Source: an uncultured Syntrophobacterales bacterium
GTDB taxonomy: Bacteria; Desulfobacterota; Syntrophia; Syntrophales; UBA5619
Assembly: GCA_903903205.1 (NCBI GenBank)
Contig: CAIUXU010000392.1
Span: 1 to 8,646 of the forward strand
Direction: 5' to 3'
DNA: 8,646 nucleotides
Shown here: piece after piece, positions 7,291-8,646 of the stretch
Layout: each line of letters starts with the position of its first letter
How positions within the stretch are numbered: position 1 is the stretch's first letter
Position numbers and translations under genes: made by a program
The notes under the pieces: generated by a model
The model's input: only the letters and a program-made list of their open reading frames with translations
What the model was told of the DNA's origin: nothing
Database searches by the model: none

Positions 7291-7295
7291 AGGAG
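7291..7295 (+). promoter_or_regulatory. Ribosome binding site of the CooS-like gene
   Basis: AGGAG lies 11 nt before the ATG at 7307, which is longer than the usual 5-9 nt. An in-frame TAA at 7301-7303 excludes any earlier start in this frame, so 7307 is the first possible start and the spacing is a real feature of the site. Confidence 0.5.
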
Positions 7296-7306
7296 TTGAA
7301 TAACCT

Positions 7307-8646
7307 ATGGAAACGATTCATTTCAAAACGGTGGACCCGGTGAGCCAAGATCTTCTGCGTGAATCATCACAGAGAGGGATCAGTCTCAACTGGGAACGGT
7401 ATGAAAAACAGCAGCCGCAGGACGGTTTTCTCCGCCTCGGCCTCTCCTGCCCCTACGGGTGTATGCAGGGCCCCTGCCGGATCGATCCGTATGGACGTGG
7501 GCCGCAAAGCGGCATTTGCGGTCTCGATCGAGACGGAATGGTCGCCGCTTTTCTGCTTCGCCTGAGCCTCCAGGGCGCTCTGGAAACAATGGCCCTGCAT
7601 CCGGGTTTGTGCAACACCGATATCGCCTGGACTGCGCCATTCTCTTCAAAGGCGGCCACGGTTCCGGGAGAGACAAGCAGCCAAACCCTCTCATGTGCGG
7701 AGATCCTTGAGAGCGTCCGGATGCTGGCCCGACCTTCCGCCGCCCCCAAAGTCCTGATCCAACAGGCCATCCGTCTTGGGCTTCTCAGTGTCGGCCTGGG
7801 AGGAGAGGCAAAATCCGAGTCCACTGTTAGAGGTATTCGCGTCGGATACGGCCTCCTCGCTGGTGAGGCAATCCGGATCGCCTTAACCGGACAAGTTTCT
7901 AAAACAACTGTCGAAGCGCTCCGGAACGAGACTGCAGGCCTGAAAAATCCCGAAGTACACCTTCTGTCTCTCGGTGACTGGATTCCAGCCGGTGAAAATT
8001 TCCTTCCTATCGCCTGTACCTCCGGCGAAGCGGAAACCGTGCTCAGCTCAGGGAAATTCAACCTTCTCATTGCCGGGGACGGAACCGCCCCGGGCATCTT
8101 CGCCCTCTGTGAAAAGATGAAACTTTCCGTCATCTCCCCAGCAAACAACACGGGGATAGCAGAAATCCTGAATCGCGCCCGTGACGGATTCAACCGCAGA
8201 ACCCCGAGCACCTTCACACCCGACGCGGCTCTGATTACCGAAGGGCGTGTAAACCAAGGGAACAATGACATTTTGTCTGCCCTGAAGAACGGTGGATCCG
8301 CGAGGATTGCGCTAATCGGAGGCGCCGACACCCTTTTACACTCGCTGGGACACCTTCCCACGGAACTGGCCAAAGCACTCCGCGCCGAGGAGCTTGCCGT
8401 CGCCTCCTGGGGCGATGCCGCCCTCTGGATGATGAAACAGGATCTCCCCGTCGGCATTCTCGAAGCGGAGGAAGGTCCCCTTGCCGCAGTACGGGCTCTA
8501 AAGGAGTCGGGGAGACTACCCTCTCTAAAGGGGATCTGTTTCACGGGTCTCCGGAACAGCCGGGAATTTACCTTTGCGCTGGGGCTGGCCGCACTCGGCA
8601 TCAAGGTCTTGATCGCCACACCCCTGCCCCTCTGGGGAAGCGAAAA
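7307..8646 (+). CDS. CooS/CODH-fold protein apparently lacking the catalytic C-cluster ligands; 3' truncated by window edge
   Basis: The frame is open for 446 codons and runs off the right edge, so the full length is unknown. The N-terminus shows RYEKQQPQDGF, CPYGCMQGPCRIDP and GICGLD, matching the CooS start with B-cluster cysteines 48, 52, 57 and 71. One residue is inserted relative to the usual CxxC spacing. The D-cluster cysteines of CooS correspond to Asp39 and Ser47 here. Downstream, segments align in order with the CODH fold. IRIALTGQ (189-196) sits where CooS has a histidine-containing HGH. IGGAD (337-341), SWGD (367-370) and FTGLRNSRE (412-420) sit where CooS has cysteine ligands of the Ni-Fe-S C-cluster. 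Those cysteines and the histidine are absent. Full CooS has about 630-670 residues, and this protein reaches the PLWGSE segment (like CooS PEWMSEK) by residue 446, so it is probably shorter. It cannot be an ordinary CO dehydrogenase if this alignment is right. A redox, sensory or scaffold role next to the CooF-like protein is inference. Confidence 0.8.
   Translation, partial: METIHFKTVDPVSQDLLRESSQRGISLNWERYEKQQPQDGFLRLGLSCPYGCMQGPCRIDPYGRGPQSGICGLDRDGMVAAFLLRLSLQGALETMALHPGLCNTDIAWTAPFSSKAATVPGETSSQTLSCAEILESVRMLARPSAAPKVLIQQAIRLGLLSVGLGGEAKSESTVRGIRVGYGLLAGEAIRIALTGQVSKTTVEALRNETAGLKNPEVHLLSLGDWIPAGENFLPIACTSGEAETVLSSGKFNLLIAGDGTAPGIFALCEKMKLSVISPANNTGIAEILNRARDGFNRRTPSTFTPDAALITEGRVNQGNNDILSALKNGGSARIALIGGADTLLHSLGHLPTELAKALRAEELAVASWGDAALWMMKQDLPVGILEAEEGPLAAVRALKESGRLPSLKGICFTGLRNSREFTFALGLAALGIKVLIATPLPLWGSE

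Noticed and set aside
7453..8619. A 388-codon open frame on the minus strand over the CooS-like gene
   Set aside because: Its translation is rich in Arg, Ser and Pro with no recognisable motif, and the + strand frame over the same bases has CooS motifs, a ribosome binding site and gene context. It is a compositional shadow in GC-rich DNA.
6732..8646. A functional CooF-CooS carbon monoxide dehydrogenase operon
   Set aside because: Although the pair and the N-terminal B-cluster motif suggest it, the C-cluster ligand positions appear to be substituted, so CO oxidation by this protein is not supported.

Overview
The window is a GC-rich bacterial chromosomal segment with every gene on the + strand. 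The organism is most likely an anaerobe, possibly of the Desulfobacterota (old Deltaproteobacteria) type. This is inferred from a type IA topoisomerase next to a folate-dependent trmFO, a tripartite tricarboxylate transporter (TTT) with a FadR-type regulator, and a CooF-like polyferredoxin next to a carbon monoxide dehydrogenase (CODH)-related protein. The taxonomic guess is an inference and is not decisive.

Region 1 (1-2644) is housekeeping. It holds the C-terminal part of a type IA DNA topoisomerase, cut by the window's left edge, followed 20 nt later by trmFO, which makes m5U54 in the tRNA T-loop. The topoisomerase has a TopB-like core, a C-terminal repeat domain and four zinc fingers.

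Region 2 (2645-6685) is an uptake module. A FadR-subfamily GntR regulator has a promoter region with two overlapping GGT-N3-ACC half-site pairs, which look like an autoregulatory operator. It is followed by tctC (periplasmic binding protein), a strong hairpin terminator or attenuator, tctB and tctA. Together they would import a carboxylate across the inner membrane. The substrate cannot be read from the sequence.

Region 3 (6732-8646) is a redox module downstream in the same direction with short gaps (46 and 38 nt). It has a CooF-like protein with sixteen cysteines arranged for four [4Fe-4S] clusters, then a gene running off the right edge. No complete reading frame marks that last gene because it has no stop inside the window, but it is open for 446 codons. 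Its N-terminus carries the CooS B-cluster cysteine pattern and its body follows the CODH fold, yet it appears to lack every Ni-Fe-S C-cluster ligand and the D-cluster cysteines. This active-site-less CooS-like protein, paired with CooF and linked to a regulated carboxylate transporter, is the most unusual part of the window. A reasonable hypothesis is that the transporter imports a carboxylate that the downstream redox proteins help to metabolise or sense.

No intergenic stretch exceeds about 105 nt. No tRNA, rRNA, CRISPR array or insertion sequence was seen.
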